A DNA stretch of 64,000 nt, taken from NCBI RefSeq assembly GCF_012275375.1, contig NZ_JAAZQJ010000003.1, forward strand, positions 1-64,000. The letters run 5' to 3'. Under the pieces are notes generated by a model, which saw only the letters and a list, made by a program, of their open reading frames with translations, had not been told where the DNA came from and searched no databases. The translations under genes and the position numbers were made by a program. This DNA is from Dyella sp. SG609. GTDB lineage: Bacteria > Pseudomonadota > Gammaproteobacteria > Xanthomonadales > Rhodanobacteraceae. Positions 1 through 10,442 of the stretch are shown here, one piece after another. The stretch's first letter is position 1; every line of letters begins with the position of its first letter.

Positions 1-184
1 AAAGAGAAAGTGACCCGGGCGCCGGCAGGCGTCCGGAATGCCCGCTGCATAAGCGGCCAGTCCGCGGTAACGCAAAAACCAGGCGACACAGAAACCGGAC
101 CCCGGCCTACACCGGGATGACGAGCAAAGAGCGGGCGTCGGCAGCGCCCTCCGCATAAGCGGCCCAATCGCGATACCGCGACAA
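1..184. repeat. Intergenic repeat unit with REP-like palindrome (copy 1)
   Basis: Non-coding stretch downstream of dnaE2. Bases 1-124 are a close inverted copy of 36711-36834 (same length, few mismatches). Both contain a REP-like palindrome (here 101-124, ending GGGATGACGAG) and an AAAGAGAAAG arm at the outer end. Bases 125-184 repeat part of the same unit again (GCATAAGCGGCC followed by a CGCGATACCGCG palindrome). No coding potential seen. Confidence 0.8.
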
Positions 185-3276
<3,092 letters not shown>

Positions 3277-3280
<4 letters not shown>

Positions 3281-4689
3281 GCGAACCACCCGTGCAGCAT
3301 CCACGGCCCGTGTTCGCCGATCGGACAGAACACCCATGCGCGCTGCCCTTGCGCGGTTTCCACCACGTAGTAATCGCGGCGCAGGCCACCGCCGTCCCAC
3401 CAGCCGGTCTCCAGCCGCTCGGGGCCGGCCAGGATGCGCGGCGGCGGGCCGCGCAGCGGGATCGGCGTGTCCAGCAGCCAGGTCGGGCGCGGCAGCGGCG
3501 TGGGCGTGCCGATGAATTGCGCCTGCATGTCGGCGGTCTGCGCGCGTTCCGGGCGCGGGTCGGTGCTGGCGCGCAGCTTGCCCACGGCCTGGTCGCCGAG
3601 CCGCGCGCGCAGGCGTTCGCGCAATTGCTCCGCCGGCAGCGCATGCAGCGGGCGGGTGTCGAACAGATCGCGCCCGGCCGGCACGAACGGCGGCAGCTCG
3701 TGCGCCACCAGCCGCATCGCCACCACCGGTTGCGGCAGCGTGGTGCGGTCCAGGCGGCCGCGTGCGTGTTCGAACAGCATGGCCGGTTCGCGTTCGGGCG
3801 CGAGCAGGCCGATCGAGACATCGGTGGAACTGCCGTCGCGATGGATCAGCCGCAGCATGAAGCGCTGCACGCCGCCGTCGCGTCCGGCCAGATACGCGCC
3901 GAGATCGCCGGTCAGCCGGCGCAGCGGAAACACCAGCGCTTCCACGTGCTCGATCTCGTGCGTCCATTCCATGCCCAAGTCCAGCCGGTCCGGCGGGCGA
4001 TAGAACGGCAGCACTTCCTGTGTGGCGCCGGTGAGGTAATCCAGGTGTGCGGTCAGCTCGTCGCCGAAGCGCCGGCGCAGGCCGTCGCGCGGCGCGCGCA
4101 GCAGCTGGCCCAGCGTGCGCAGGCCCATGCCGGCCAGACTGTCGGCCGCCTGCCCGGGCAGGCGCGCCTTGCCCACCGGCACGGACAGCAGCGCGCTGTG
4201 CAGCGCATCCGGCGTGGTCACCGCCAGGCCGTCGTGCATGCCGGCCAGCACGTGGGCGCCGCGCGCGGTGGGCGCGAGGGCGATGTGGTGGCGGAAGCCC
4301 AGCTCGGTCAGGTCGTTGCGCAGCTGGCGTTCGAACTTCGGCCAGGGGCCGAACAGGCCCAGGCTCTTGCTGACTTCCAGCACGATCGCGCGCGGCCACA
4401 GCGCCACCTCGGCGCTGTAGCGGTAGGCCCAGGCGGCGAGCAGGCGGTGCCAGCGTTCGGTGGCCGCGGGGTCGTATTCCACCGCGTCGAAATGCGCCAG
4501 CAGCGCCTGTGCCGCGGCGAGCTTCTGTCCGGGGCGCAAGCCCGCCGCGCGTGCCGATGCATTGGCGGCATAGACGCTGCGCGCCTGCGCCGGGCCGGTG
4601 ACCAGCACCAGCGGTTCGTCCGACGGCGGGCGGCGGCGCAGCACGCCGTCCAATGCGAGGTGCGGCAGCAGGATGCAGGCCCAGAGCAT
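3277..4689 (-). CDS. imuB: ImuB, Y-family polymerase-like mutasome protein
   Basis: 470-aa member of the DinB/UmuC-like ImuB family. In studied bacteria ImuB is a non-catalytic Y-family protein that bridges DnaE2 to the beta clamp. The N-terminus ([19 protein letters not shown]) lacks the acidic metal ligand typical of active Y polymerases, and the later segment reads [12 protein letters not shown], both consistent with ImuB rather than an active polymerase. It lies between imuA (4-bp gap) and dnaE2 (4-bp overlap), so the three are almost certainly cotranscribed. Confidence 0.93.
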
Positions 4690-4693
4690 GGCG

Positions 4694-5326
4694 TCAGCGC
4701 CCGCTTTCGGCGGGGAAGGGAATCGCCATGGCCGGCGGTTGCCCGCCGCGGCATTTGCGGATGCGCAGCTGCCTTACCGGCGCGGTTTCCACTTCCAGCC
4801 GCAGTGCCGCGGGCGAAGCCTGCGGTGCGTGGCGGCGGTCGCGGAACAGGAAGCCGAGCGCGCGGCCGTGATCGGCGGCGACCTGCAGGCGGCGCAGCGC
4901 GCGGTCGTCAGCCTGCTGCGGCCAGGCCAGCACGGCGGCGCAGCTGCCGGAGCGCAGGCATTGCTCGGCGGCCCACAGCGCGTCGCGCGGCGTATCGGTG
5001 CGCACGATGTCCACGCGCGACATCGCCACGCCGCGGTTTTCCCAGCCGGCGACGCAAGGCGTGTAAGGCGGAGCGATCACCGCGATCACGCCATCGGCCT
5101 GCGTCAGCCGCGCCAAGGTAGGCAACACCAGTTGCAGCTCGCCCACGCCATCGGCGGGCAGCAGGATTTCGCTCAGCGAATGCTCCGGCCAGCCGCCGGC
5201 GGGCAGCGCGGCGTCCAGCTGCGCCCAGCCGGTGGGCTGGCTGCCGGGTTCCGCGGCGGGCGCGGCGCGGCCGTGCCAGACCTGGCGGCCGGCGAACAGC
5301 GCATCGAGGGCGACGACCTGGCCCAT
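4694..5326 (-). CDS. imuA: ImuA, RecA-like SOS mutagenesis protein
   Basis: 210-aa protein at the position and with the sequence character of ImuA (SulA/RecA-like): MGQVVALDALFAGRQVWHG, then LPAGGWPEHSLSEILLPADGVGELQLVLP, corresponding to the degenerate RecA core, and a basic C-terminus. ImuA works with ImuB and DnaE2 in lesion-induced mutagenesis. It follows the UmuD-like gene by only 7 bp and precedes imuB by 4 bp. I see no intact Walker A lysine motif, which is usual for the family. Confidence 0.9.
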   Translation of the reverse strand: MGQVVALDALFAGRQVWHGRAAPAAEPGSQPTGWAQLDAALPAGGWPEHSLSEILLPADGVGELQLVLPTLARLTQADGVIAVIAPPYTPCVAGWENRGVAMSRVDIVRTDTPRDALWAAEQCLRSGSCAAVLAWPQQADDRALRRLQVAADHGRALGFLFRDRRHAPQASPAALRLEVETAPVRQLRIRKCRGGQPPAMAIPFPAESGR

Positions 5327-5333
5327 CGCCCGC

Positions 5334-5903
5334 TCAACGCAACTGGCGCAGGCAGCGGGTGACCACGCCCCACAGTTCCAGCGTTTCGCCTTCCTTGAAC
5401 ACGATGGGCTTGAAGTGCGCGTTTTCCGGCAGCAGGGCGATCTTGCCGTCGACCTGGCCCAGCCGCTTGATCGACAGCTCGCCGTTGACGATGGCCACCA
5501 CGATGTCGCCCTGGCGCGGCTTGAGCGCGCGGTCCACCAGCACTTCGTCGCCGTCGAAGATGCCTGCGCCGATCATCGACCAGCCGGACACGCGCACGAT
5601 GAAGGTGCTCGGTTCGTGTCCCGCGATGATCAGGTGCTGGTTGAGATCGACGACATCCGCGACGTCGTCGTCCGCCGCGCTGGGCAGGCCCGCCGGCACG
5701 CGGCTGCTGAAGGCGGTGATCGCCACCGTGGAAGGCAGCAGCGACAGCGGCCGCGGCGTATCCAGCGAGTTGCCCTGGCGGTAGGCATCCAGGTAGGCCA
5801 GCACGGTCGGCACCTGGCTTTCGGGAACGCGCAGGCGCTGGGTCGGTTCGCTGGAGGGGCGGCCGGCGCCGGGGCGGGAGCCACCGTGGGAGGGAGGAGA
5901 CAT
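5334..5903 (-). CDS. UmuD-like S24 self-cleaving protein heading the mutasome operon
   Basis: 189-aa peptidase-S24 protein. The N-terminus (GGSRPGAGRP...RVPESQVP) is the short non-HTH leader of UmuD-like proteins, not the winged HTH of LexA. Likely self-cleavage site is Ala71-Gly72 (SRVPAGLPS). The catalytic dyad is visible as Ser109 in VSGWSMIGAG and Lys146 in GELSIKRL. By family analogy, RecA filaments would trigger cleavage to a UmuD'-like form. It is the first gene of the operon with imuA-imuB-dnaE2, where many bacteria carry lexA2. No umuC is adjacent, so its partner is unclear. No good ribosome binding site precedes the ATG at 5903. An unusual LexA is less likely because there is no room for a DNA-binding domain. 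Confidence 0.85.
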   Translation of the reverse strand: MSPPSHGGSRPGAGRPSSEPTQRLRVPESQVPTVLAYLDAYRQGNSLDTPRPLSLLPSTVAITAFSSRVPAGLPSAADDDVADVVDLNQHLIIAGHEPSTFIVRVSGWSMIGAGIFDGDEVLVDRALKPRQGDIVVAIVNGELSIKRLGQVDGKIALLPENAHFKPIVFKEGETLELWGVVTRCLRQLR

Positions 5904-5936
5904 GGCTGCGGCAGCTTGAATAGCGGGTCGGTAATC

Positions 5937-5970
5937 AAGATAGCACCAGCATCATCTCAGCGCTTGAGAT
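5937..5970 (-). promoter_or_regulatory. Candidate promoter and operator of the mutasome operon
   Basis: On the minus strand an extended -10 (TGC TATCTT, with the hexamer at 5942-5937) lies about 35 bp before the UmuD-like start. Just upstream is an inverted repeat, ATCTCA at 5954-5959 and TGAGAT at 5965-5970 with a 5-base spacer, placed over the -35 region as a repressor site would be. It does not match the Xanthomonas LexA boxes I know. Prediction only. Confidence 0.4.
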
Positions 5971-6069
5971 ACCTCGGGTTCGGCGATAAGAAATTTCTTT
6001 AAGTAAAAAATATTTGACATCAAGTTATCTTTGGCGGACATTGCGGCCACACCAAGAGGGGACACGCCC

Positions 6070-6501
6070 ATGCTGCCGAGAGAACGCTTTGCCTGGATCT
6101 GGACCGCCGCGCTCATCGTGGTCGGCGCCGCCTATTTCATCGCGGTGGGAGTGCAGCAGCAGGCGCACGCCGAACTGAGCTTCCTGACCCGCATCGCCAC
6201 CCTGGCGGCCGCCCTGGGTTCGCTCGGCGTGATCGCCGGCGGCGAACGGCTGTACGCCCGCCTGGGCGGCGGCGGCCACCGCTACGAGGCGCCGGACGAG
6301 CGCGAGCGCTTCATGGATGCCCGCTCGTCCACCTTCGCCTACTACGTGCTGATGGCCGGGATGCTGGTGGTCGGTTTCGTCATGCCGTTCAAGCACAGCG
6401 GCTGGGACATCGTGCACGGCGCCCTGCTGGCCGTGATCGCCGCCGAGGTCGTCCACCACGGTTCGCTGGCCCTGGCCTACCGCCGAGGCTGGCGTGTCTG
6501 A
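6070..6501 (+). CDS. Small integral membrane protein paired with XRE regulator
   Basis: 143-aa protein with about four hydrophobic segments (roughly residues 8-27, 40-58, 86-106 and 112-130) and an acidic cytoplasmic-looking loop (YEAPDERERFMDARS). The ATG at 6070 is chosen because AGAGGGG lies about 10 bp upstream; an in-frame TTG at 6031 would add 13 residues without support. The last codons overlap the downstream XRE regulator. Membrane protein plus small HTH regulator pairs of this kind (DUF2178-like with a YozG-like regulator) are common, but the function is unknown. Confidence 0.8.
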   Translation: MLPRERFAWIWTAALIVVGAAYFIAVGVQQQAHAELSFLTRIATLAAALGSLGVIAGGERLYARLGGGGHRYEAPDERERFMDARSSTFAYYVLMAGMLVVGFVMPFKHSGWDIVHGALLAVIAAEVVHHGSLALAYRRGWRV

Positions 6502-6706
6502 GAAGCGCCTGACCAACAACATCCGCACGCTGCGCTTCATGGCTGGCGAGATGACCCAGGCGGATCTGGGGCAGCGCGTCGGTTTGACCCGGCAGACCAT
6601 TGCCGCGGTGGAGGCGGGGAAGTATTCGCCGACGCTGGAGACGGCGTTTCGGATTGCCGAGGTGTTTGGCAAGCCGTTGGATGAGGTGTTCCGGTGGGAA
6701 AGCTGA
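6494..6706 (+). CDS. XRE-family helix-turn-helix regulator (YozG-like, 70 aa)
   Basis: A minimal HTH_3 protein: NNIRTLRFMAGEMTQADLGQRVGLTRQTIAAVEAGKYSPTLETAFRIAEVFG, consisting of essentially only the DNA-binding domain. It starts at a GTG at 6494 and overlaps the preceding membrane protein gene by 8 bp, so the two are translationally coupled. The palindromic TTGACATCAA at 6014-6023 upstream of the pair could be its autoregulatory site, which is inference. Confidence 0.9.
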   Translation: MSEKRLTNNIRTLRFMAGEMTQADLGQRVGLTRQTIAAVEAGKYSPTLETAFRIAEVFGKPLDEVFRWES

Positions 6707-7087
6707 CGGGGCAGGGGTGACGAACGGGGCAGGCTGTCGTTCGACGGCTTCGTTACGCTCGCCGGAATGTCGTCAACGTTTGGGATGAATTCCTTCTCCC
6801 TCCGGCGACCCGAAGGTAGTCCCGTGGGAGAGAAGGTGGCGGCAGCCGGATGAGGGTACGGGCGAAGCGCAACGCACCGTTCCGCCCGTACCCCAACCCT
6901 CACCCCTCTCCCGGTGTAAGAGGGGCTCCACGTCAGCCTTCGATATGAGGGGCGCCTTCGGGTTTCGTCGTGGCCTGAAAGCGCTGCGGCTGGATGACTT
7001 CGATGGCGGCGACGGACCGGCGCAGCCGACGCCGCGCATGGCGGAAGCGGTTGCGCCGACACCTTAGATTCGATGAGGAGTCGTGTC
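6707..7087. other. Intergenic stretch between the XRE gene and the 7088 gene
   Basis: 381 bp without a credible gene. It contains the dispersed repeat at 6792-6928 and, just before 7088, a GAGGAG ribosome binding site at 7075-7080. Nothing else recognisable. Confidence 0.6.
6792..6928. repeat. Dispersed intergenic repeat, about 140 bp (copy A)
   Basis: Begins CCTTCTCCCTCCGGCGACCC and ends in a CCCCTCTCCC...GAGGGGCT hairpin. The same element recurs at 30393-30538 with the same order of blocks (CGACCCGAAGGTAGTCCC, GGCGGCAGCCGGATGAGGG, then CCAACCCTCACCCC or a variant). Its outer arms (CTTCTCCC and GGGAGAGAAG; CCCTCTCCC and GAGGGG) can fold. Shorter relatives occur at 37053-37094 and 45900-45920. 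Confidence 0.8.
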
Positions 7088-7663
7088 ATGTTCAAGCATC
7101 TGCCATGGTCGTTTGCGTTTGCCGGCATGCTGTCGATCGCCGGTGCCTTGGCCGCGGAGGCCGGCCCGCAACCGCCGCCCGAGATGGCGGCGCTTTATCC
7201 CCGCGTCGGCACCTGGAAAGTGCTCATGCGCACCGGGCCGAGCGAAAGCCTGCCCAAGGGCGGCGTCGACAACGGCGTGATGGTGATGAAGAAGGGGCCA
7301 AGCGGTTTCTCCATCGTGCAGGAGTTCACCTCGCATGGCACCAGCGGCGACGTCGTGGGCCAGAGCTATGCGTGGTGGGATGCCAAGGCCAAGGCCTACA
7401 AGAGCGTGTGGTGCGACAACATGCAGGGTTGCGTCGACTTCGTCACCGTCGTCAAAGGCAACTCGTGGACGGTGGAACTCGATGGCGAGTCCAACGGCAA
7501 GAAAGTGCACACCACCATCCGCGCCACCATGAGCGCGGACCGCAACCGCATCGAAGAGGAAGTGGCCAATGCCTATGACGGCGGCCCGATGCATGTGGAA
7601 ACCGTCAGTTACTACACGCGAATCCCCGATTCCGGCGCGGCCAGGGAAACCCACGCGCAATAG
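7088..7663 (+). CDS. Exported protein of unknown function (DUF1579-like)
   Basis: 191-aa protein with a signal peptide (MFKHLPWSFAFAGMLSIAGALAA). The body runs GTWKVLMRTGPSESLPKGGVDNGVMVMKKGPSGFSIVQEF then SYAWWDAKAKAYKSVWCDNMQGC, a pattern of short beta strands like DUF1579 or lipocalin-type proteins. Start chosen at 7088 because GAGGAG sits 7 bp upstream; an in-frame ATG at 7073 lacks one. The gene stands alone before the chromate transporter. Function unknown; the family guess is moderate. Confidence 0.75.
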   Translation: MFKHLPWSFAFAGMLSIAGALAAEAGPQPPPEMAALYPRVGTWKVLMRTGPSESLPKGGVDNGVMVMKKGPSGFSIVQEFTSHGTSGDVVGQSYAWWDAKAKAYKSVWCDNMQGCVDFVTVVKGNSWTVELDGESNGKKVHTTIRATMSADRNRIEEEVANAYDGGPMHVETVSYYTRIPDSGAARETHAQ

Positions 7664-7727
7664 GCTTGTGCTACGAAGTCGCGCAGTGGAATAAGGATGG
7701 CGGCTCGATGGGCTGGTCGGCTTGCGC

Positions 7728-8936
7728 ATGAACAAGGCTGCGAAAATCTCGCCCACCGGCAATGCCTGGGAGGTCGGCGCGATCTTTCTTCGCCTGGGGC
7801 TGACTTCGTTCGGCGGGCCGATCGCCCATCTGGGGTATTTCCGTCGCGAGTTCGTGCAGCGTCGCCGCTGGCTCGATGAGGAGCATTTCGCGCAGCTGCT
7901 GGCGCTGTGCCAGTTCCTGCCGGGGCCGGCGAGCAGCCAGCTTGGATTTTCCATCGGCCTGCTGCGCGCCGGCTGGGCGGGAGCGCTGGCGGCGTTCGTC
8001 GGGTTCACCTTGCCCTCGGCGTTGCTGCTGTTTGCGTTCGCCGAGTTCAGCGGGCAACTGGCGGGGCCGTGGGGACAGGCCGTGGTGCATGGCTTGAAGC
8101 TGGTGGCGGTGGCGGTCGTTGCGCAGGGCGTGCTCGGTATGGCGCGCAGCCTGTGTCCCGATCCGCCGCGCGCCTTGCTGGCGGTGCTTGCCGCGGCACT
8201 GATGCTCTTCAGCGCGTTGCCGGCGATGCAATGGCTGGTGGTGGCGGGCGGAGCAGCGCTTGGGCCGTTGATCTGCCGGCAGGTGGTTGCCCGGCAGGGC
8301 GAAACGTTTGCGTTGACGTACGGATCGCGCAGCGGCGCGGTGCTTCTGCTCGCGTACGGAGTGCTGCTGGTGGCGGCCTTGGTGTTGCCGCCGTTGCTGC
8401 CGCCGTTGGGACAGATGGCCGGCGCTTTCTATCGGACCGGTGCACTGGTGTTCGGCGGCGGCCACGTGGTGCTGCCGCTGCTCAAGCACGCCATCGTCGA
8501 TCCCGGCTGGGTCAGCCCGGACACCTTCCTTACCGGCTATGGCGCCGCGCAGGCGGTGCCGGGGCCGATGTTCACGCTGTCGTCCTTCCTCGGTAAGCAG
8601 ATGTATGGCGGGCAGGGTGGGGCGGCCGGCGCGCTGGTCGGCGTGCTGTCGATCTTTCTGCCGGGTTTGCTGGCGGTGTCCGGGACGCTGCCGTTCTGGC
8701 GGGCACTGGCCGCGCGCGACCGGGCGGCGCGCATGCTGGCCGGCGTCAATGCGGCGGTCGTCGGCCTGCTGGCGGCGGCGTTCTACGATCCCGTGTGGGT
8801 CAGTGCGGTGGCTGATGCGGGAGATTTTGCGATCGCCGCCGTAGGTTTCGTGGGCCTGGTAGCGGTGCGGTGGCCCGCGTGGGCCGTGGTGATCTGGTGC
8901 GTGGGCGCTTCGCTCGCGCGCCATGCGCTTGCCTGA
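7728..8936 (+). CDS. chrA: Chromate transporter ChrA (CHR family, two-domain)
   Basis: 402-aa inner-membrane protein of the full-length CHR family, which exports chromate. Both homologous halves are visible: the first with GLTSFGGPIAHLGYFRREFV and CQFLPGPASSQLGFSIG, the second with GALVFGGGHVVLPLLKHAIV and GYGAAQAVPGPMFTLSSFLG. These are the duplicated FGGP/FGGG and PGP motifs. About ten hydrophobic segments are present. The ATG at 7728 is used; a TTG two codons earlier is possible. No chrB is adjacent, so chromate specificity is inferred from the family. Confidence 0.92.
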   Translation: MNKAAKISPTGNAWEVGAIFLRLGLTSFGGPIAHLGYFRREFVQRRRWLDEEHFAQLLALCQFLPGPASSQLGFSIGLLRAGWAGALAAFVGFTLPSALLLFAFAEFSGQLAGPWGQAVVHGLKLVAVAVVAQGVLGMARSLCPDPPRALLAVLAAALMLFSALPAMQWLVVAGGAALGPLICRQVVARQGETFALTYGSRSGAVLLLAYGVLLVAALVLPPLLPPLGQMAGAFYRTGALVFGGGHVVLPLLKHAIVDPGWVSPDTFLTGYGAAQAVPGPMFTLSSFLGKQMYGGQGGAAGALVGVLSIFLPGLLAVSGTLPFWRALAARDRAARMLAGVNAAVVGLLAAAFYDPVWVSAVADAGDFAIAAVGFVGLVAVRWPAWAVVIWCVGASLARHALA

Positions 8937-8982
8937 TGCCGGATCGCAGGGAGTCCGTTCCCCTGCATCGCGATCAGTCAAT

Positions 8983-9213
8983 TCAAATGACTTGATCGGT
9001 GATGCGCACGTGCGCATCCGTGATGTGGAATCCGTACCTGGCGATATCGTCCAGGCATTCGCCCGAATCGATGCCCGGCATCGCGCGCTCGCGCTCCAGT
9101 TCCGCGGATTTCAGGGCATTCCATGGGGCGAATTTCGCGGGCAGGTTGGCGCCCGTCGCATCCGCCGTTACGCCGAACACGCGGCCGGGGCCGCGGAAAA
9201 CATGGACTAGCAT
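8983..9213 (-). CDS. Small conserved hypothetical protein (76 aa)
   Basis: MLVHVFRGPGRVFGVTADATG followed by AKFAPWNALKSAELER and DDIARYGFHITDAHVRITDQVI. The sequence looks like a genuine compact soluble protein: balanced composition and alternating hydrophobic positions. It resembles small proteobacterial proteins of the same pattern that I recall but cannot name. It is transcribed divergently from the TetR gene and shares its upstream region, including the palindrome at 9331-9346. Function unknown. Confidence 0.65.
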   Translation of the reverse strand: MLVHVFRGPGRVFGVTADATGANLPAKFAPWNALKSAELERERAMPGIDSGECLDDIARYGFHITDAHVRITDQVI

Positions 9214-9330
9214 GAGGCTTGCTCCTGGCCTTGGTCATTCAATTTGATTTGATTTATCGATGCGCAGGCGAATCGGGCATGGCTACCATGGGTGCCGATA
9301 TCGCGCCGTTCCTGCGGTTGGTGATATTGA

Positions 9331-9346
9331 ATATACACGTGTATAT
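9331..9346. promoter_or_regulatory. Perfect 16-bp palindrome, probable TetR operator
   Basis: ATATACACGTGTATAT lies 21 bp before the TetR-family start at 9368 and between two divergent genes. The position and symmetry suit autorepression by the adjacent regulator. The AT-rich site stands out from its GC-rich surroundings. Confidence 0.6.
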
Positions 9347-9367
9347 GTAATTTACAAGCGACCCCCC

Positions 9368-9976
9368 ATGACCACGCGTTCCTACTCCAGCCCCGTCCGT
9401 GCCGCCGCCGCCGCCGAAAAGCGCGAGCGCGTGCTGCAGGCCGCCATGCAATTTCTGCGTGAGTCGGACAGTGCCGCCAACTTTTCGCTGGAGATGGTGG
9501 CCAAGCTCGCGGGCGTGACGCGCCTGACCGTCTACAACCAGTTCGGCTCGCGCCGCGGGCTGATGGAAGCGGTCTTCGACGAAATCGCGCTGCGCGGGCA
9601 GATGGGCCGGCTGCGGCATGTGCGGGAACAGGCCGATCCGCGCGAAGGGCTCGACCAGCTGGTGCAGATCTGCTGCGAGTTCTGGAGCAGCGACCCCGCG
9701 CTGCGGCATATCTACGACGCCATGGCGCCGGACCAGGAATTCGCCCAGGCCTTGACCGCGCGCAACGAACGGCGCCGGCAGCTGATCGCAAGCCTGGTCG
9801 AAAAAGTGGCCGGCAAAGGCACGCGTGTGCAGCCGCGCCGCGATGCCGTCGATCTGATCTTCGCCCTTACCGGCTTTGCGATGTTCCGGCAGCTGGCGGA
9901 GGGCCGTTCGGCGAGCGAGGTCAGTGTTCTGATCCGAGTGGCCGCACATGCGGCGCTCGATCGGCTTGCCAAGTGA
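9368..9976 (+). CDS. TetR/AcrR family transcriptional regulator
   Basis: 202-aa protein. The N-terminal HTH is visible as FSLEMVAKLAGVTRLTVYNQ followed by FGSRRGLMEAVFDEIA; the C-terminal ligand domain is helical and not diagnostic. The ATG at 9368 fits the usual TetR start just before the helix KRERVLQAAMQFL; upstream codons extend through the palindrome and are unlikely to be coding. Likely autoregulated and likely controls the divergent 76-aa gene. The GNAT gene downstream overlaps its stop codon and may be cotranscribed. Confidence 0.9.
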   Translation: MTTRSYSSPVRAAAAAEKRERVLQAAMQFLRESDSAANFSLEMVAKLAGVTRLTVYNQFGSRRGLMEAVFDEIALRGQMGRLRHVREQADPREGLDQLVQICCEFWSSDPALRHIYDAMAPDQEFAQALTARNERRRQLIASLVEKVAGKGTRVQPRRDAVDLIFALTGFAMFRQLAEGRSASEVSVLIRVAAHAALDRLAK

Positions 9977-10377
9977 TATCAGAAAACGGGATGGTGGAAT
10001 TTCGCGTCGACCCGTTTCCGTCCGCCGATGAACTCGACGCGCTCTGGCTGCAAGCCTGGGGCAGCCACGCGTCCGGAGAATTTCCACGCATTCTCTCGCG
10101 CAGCCTCGCGCATATCGGGGCTTATGAAAGCGGGGAGCTGATCGGCTTCGTCAATGTGGCATGGGATGGCGGCATTCATGCCTTCATCCTGGATACTTGC
10201 GTGCATCCGCGATTGCGCAGGCAAGGCGTCGCCACGCGGCTGGTAAACGAAGCCACCGTGCTTGCCAGGGATCGGGGCGCCCATTGGCTGCACGTCGATT
10301 TCGAACCGCATCTTTCTTCGTTCTACCGAAGCTGCGGATTCAGGCCGACCGAGGCGGGTTTGATCAAGCTCCGGTAA
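9973..10377 (+). CDS. GNAT family N-acetyltransferase
   Basis: 134-aa protein with the GNAT acetyl-CoA binding motif A: LDTCVHPRLRRQGVATRLVNEA (core RRQGVATRL), and the C-terminal SFYRSCGF motif. The substrate is unknown. The GTG at 9973 overlaps the TetR stop (GTGA); an ATG at 9991 is an equally possible start. It is followed immediately by an 8-bp tandem repeat tract. Confidence 0.85.
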   Translation: MISENGMVEFRVDPFPSADELDALWLQAWGSHASGEFPRILSRSLAHIGAYESGELIGFVNVAWDGGIHAFILDTCVHPRLRRQGVATRLVNEATVLARDRGAHWLHVDFEPHLSSFYRSCGFRPTEAGLIKLR

Positions 10378-10409
10378 TCGTGGGATCGTGGGATCGTGGG
10401 ATCGTTGGG
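10377..10409. repeat. Tandem repeat (ATCGTGGG)x4
   Basis: Three exact ATCGTGGG units at 10377, 10385 and 10393, then a fourth with one inserted T (ATCGTTGGG, 10401-10409). The tract begins right at the GNAT stop and ends 33 bp before the M13 peptidase start, so it sits in that gene's leader or promoter. Confidence 0.85.
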
Positions 10410-10442
10410 CGGTTGGCTGGCGCTTGTGTCACAGGGGGAAGC

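Noticed and set aside
3281-4399. Open extension of the dnaE2 frame upstream of 3280
   Set aside because: Arg/Ala/Pro-rich sequence overlapping imuB in another frame; the DnaE2 PHP domain begins at 3280 with coupled ATGA.
5904-6069. Canonical xanthomonad LexA box in the umuD/imuA promoter
   Set aside because: The AAGAAATTTCTT palindrome at 5988-5999 and other dyads do not fit the known box patterns; recorded instead as a different candidate operator.
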